Source: an uncultured Oscillospiraceae bacterium (GTDB taxonomy: Bacteria; Bacillota; Clostridia; Oscillospirales; Oscillospiraceae). Taken from it: 7,112 nucleotides of DNA. The notes under the pieces were generated by a model. The model was not told the DNA's origin. It saw only the letters and a list, made by a program, of their open reading frames with translations, and did not search any database. Made by a program: the position numbers and the translations under genes. Where the stretch lies: assembly GCA_934515035.1 (NCBI GenBank), contig CAKSXP010000094.1, forward strand, positions 1 through 7,112. The letters are read 5' to 3'. This document shows positions 6,290-7,112 of the stretch, in pieces; the stretch's first letter is position 1, and each line of letters begins with the position of its first letter.

Positions 6290-6892
6290 ATGGCGTTCTG
6301 CGGCAAATGCGGAGCCTATATTGCCGAGGGCTCCAATGTGTGTCCCGCGTGCGGCAAACGCGTCGGCGAACCGGATGCGGGAAAGAAAACAGATCAGAAT
6401 AGCGGCACGGCGTCACAGGCCGGCTCTGAAGAATATGCACGAACTCAGCACGGCGGCGATAAAGGCCGTGAAAGCGGCCGGCGATACAGCGGCGGTTATA
6501 AACAGAACAGACGATCTGCTGCCGGAACCAATGAAAACAGGAGCCATGGGGAAGAAAGGAGCCGTTCCGGCGCCAACACCGACTCGGGTCTGATAAGCGG
6601 ACCGTTTCCGCTAATTTCGGCGCTGTCATATTTTTCGTTCCTGTTCCTGATACCGTATCTTCTGCGAAACGATTGCGAGTATGCGCGCTTCCACGCAAAT
6701 CAGGGACTGGTTCTTTTGATTTGCAGCGCCATCATAAAGATTGCGGGCGATAATGTACCGCTCGTCGGATGGATGATCACGGCCGCCGGGTGGGTGTTCA
6801 CGGTCGCGTGTATTCTTATGGGGGTGAGCAATGTTCTGCATAAAAGATTCAGAGAACTGCCCATCATAGGAAAGATAAGACTCCTGAAATAA
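6290..6892 (+). CDS. Zinc-ribbon membrane protein with disordered linker and Tic20/DUF4870-like domain
   Basis: A 200-residue protein of unknown function. A zinc ribbon spans residues 1-23 with C4, C7, C18 and C21, at the same positions as in the upstream neighbour and with the same MAF start. Residues 26-100 are hydrophilic and probably disordered, rich in Gly, Ser, Arg, Glu and Asn. A small membrane domain follows with hydrophobic segments near 105-124, 136-152 and 157-180. The core YARFHANQGLVLLI (131-144) is the kind of FHxxQGL motif seen in DUF4870/Tic20-like small membrane proteins. The C-terminal tail FRELPIIGKIRLLK is basic. GGGGAGGGG (6275-6283) sits before the ATG at 6290; the in-frame TTG at 6260 lies upstream of the predicted transcript start. 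It has its own promoter. No function can be assigned. Confidence 0.9.
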   Translation: MAFCGKCGAYIAEGSNVCPACGKRVGEPDAGKKTDQNSGTASQAGSEEYARTQHGGDKGRESGRRYSGGYKQNRRSAAGTNENRSHGEERSRSGANTDSGLISGPFPLISALSYFSFLFLIPYLLRNDCEYARFHANQGLVLLICSAIIKIAGDNVPLVGWMITAAGWVFTVACILMGVSNVLHKRFRELPIIGKIRLLK

Positions 6893-7048
6893 CCGGGACG
6901 CGCGCAGTGTTTCTGTAATTATAAGGGGCAGATAGGGCTTGGACGGACTTTTCCACCGCTTGTCAACATGGTTTCTGACATGGTTCCGGGCGGTATTGTG
7001 GAAAAAGCTGTTGATTTAAAAAAGTTGAGAACTTTTTGAAAAAAAGTG
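6893..7048. other. Non-coding stretch upstream of the right-edge promoter
   Basis: No gene and no clear terminator for the preceding CDS was seen. It contains a 12-base direct repeat (6966-6977 and 6978-6989, 10 of 12 identical, ACATGGTT core). A perfect 8-bp AT-rich palindrome AAAAAGTT-GAG-AACTTTTT spans 7019-7037. A-tracts (7019-7023, 7039-7045) could serve as an UP element for the promoter at 7049. Confidence 0.5.
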
Positions 7049-7077
7049 TTGACTTTGGTTAAAGAGGGTGGTATATT
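7049..7077 (+). promoter_or_regulatory. Strong promoter at the right edge, rRNA-operon-like
   Basis: TTGACT (7049-7054), 17-base spacer, TATATT (7072-7077) preceded by TGG (extended -10), with A/T tracts just upstream of the -35. The TGGTATATTAAT stretch and the following leader ending GACAGGAACTTAAAA resemble sequences in front of 16S rRNA genes in clostridia as I remember them. The gene itself is outside the window, so the rRNA assignment is inference. Confidence 0.75.
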
Positions 7078-7112
7078 AATCAAGCGCTCGAGAGAACGAC
7101 AGGAACTTAAAA

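Noticed and set aside
6948..7006. DnaA-box-like sites (TTTTCCACC and, on the minus strand, TTTTCCACA) suggesting an origin
   Set aside because: Only two imperfect sites, no dnaA or dnaN nearby, and a promoter explains the AT-rich DNA better.

Overview
The window looks like a chromosomal segment of a moderately GC-rich, endospore-forming Firmicute of the class Clostridia, plausibly an Oscillospiraceae/Ruminococcaceae-type gut anaerobe. This is inferred from a T-box-controlled thrS, a CIRCE/HrcA operator, a SleB-type spore cortex hydrolase, a clostridial-looking ABC-F protein and sigma-A promoters that mostly carry an extended -10 (TGn). No mobile element, CRISPR array or tRNA was seen.

Layout. 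(1) 1-71: control region of a gene or operon leaving the window to the left on the minus strand. A near-consensus sigma-A promoter overlaps a CIRCE operator, so that unit is probably an HrcA-repressed chaperone operon. (2) 72-427: about 355 bases with no convincing gene. It contains a foldable block (127-219) with five nested helices, a candidate structured RNA. (3) 428-2446: promoter, threonine T-box leader with an intrinsic terminator, and thrS. The ThrRS begins directly at the editing domain and lacks the usual N-terminal TGS domain. (4) 2463-2502: a strong hairpin with A/T tails that serves convergent thrS and the ABC-F gene. (5) 2528-4309, minus strand: an ABC-F ATPase with its own promoter and a leader of about 235 nt. 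That leader holds a terminator-like hairpin plus U-tract just before the Shine-Dalgarno sequence and possible upstream ORFs, which suggests antibiotic-responsive attenuation. (6) 4416-5081: a secreted SleB-like cortex-lytic enzyme. (7) 5207-6181 and 6290-6892: two consecutive, separately promoted genes for membrane proteins with the same N-terminal zinc ribbon (MAFCxxCGA). The first has a Gln/Tyr-rich, prion-like linker and a DUF975-like membrane domain. The second has a charged disordered linker and a Tic20/DUF4870-like membrane domain. (8) 6893-7112: a non-coding tail ending in a strong promoter with A-tracts, resembling those in front of rRNA operons; the gene it drives lies beyond the window.

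The genes do not form one pathway. The window is a set of individually promoted housekeeping and stress units, mostly with their own terminators. The most interesting regulatory object is the ABC-F leader. The most interesting proteins are the zinc-ribbon membrane pair. The least explained stretch is 127-219.
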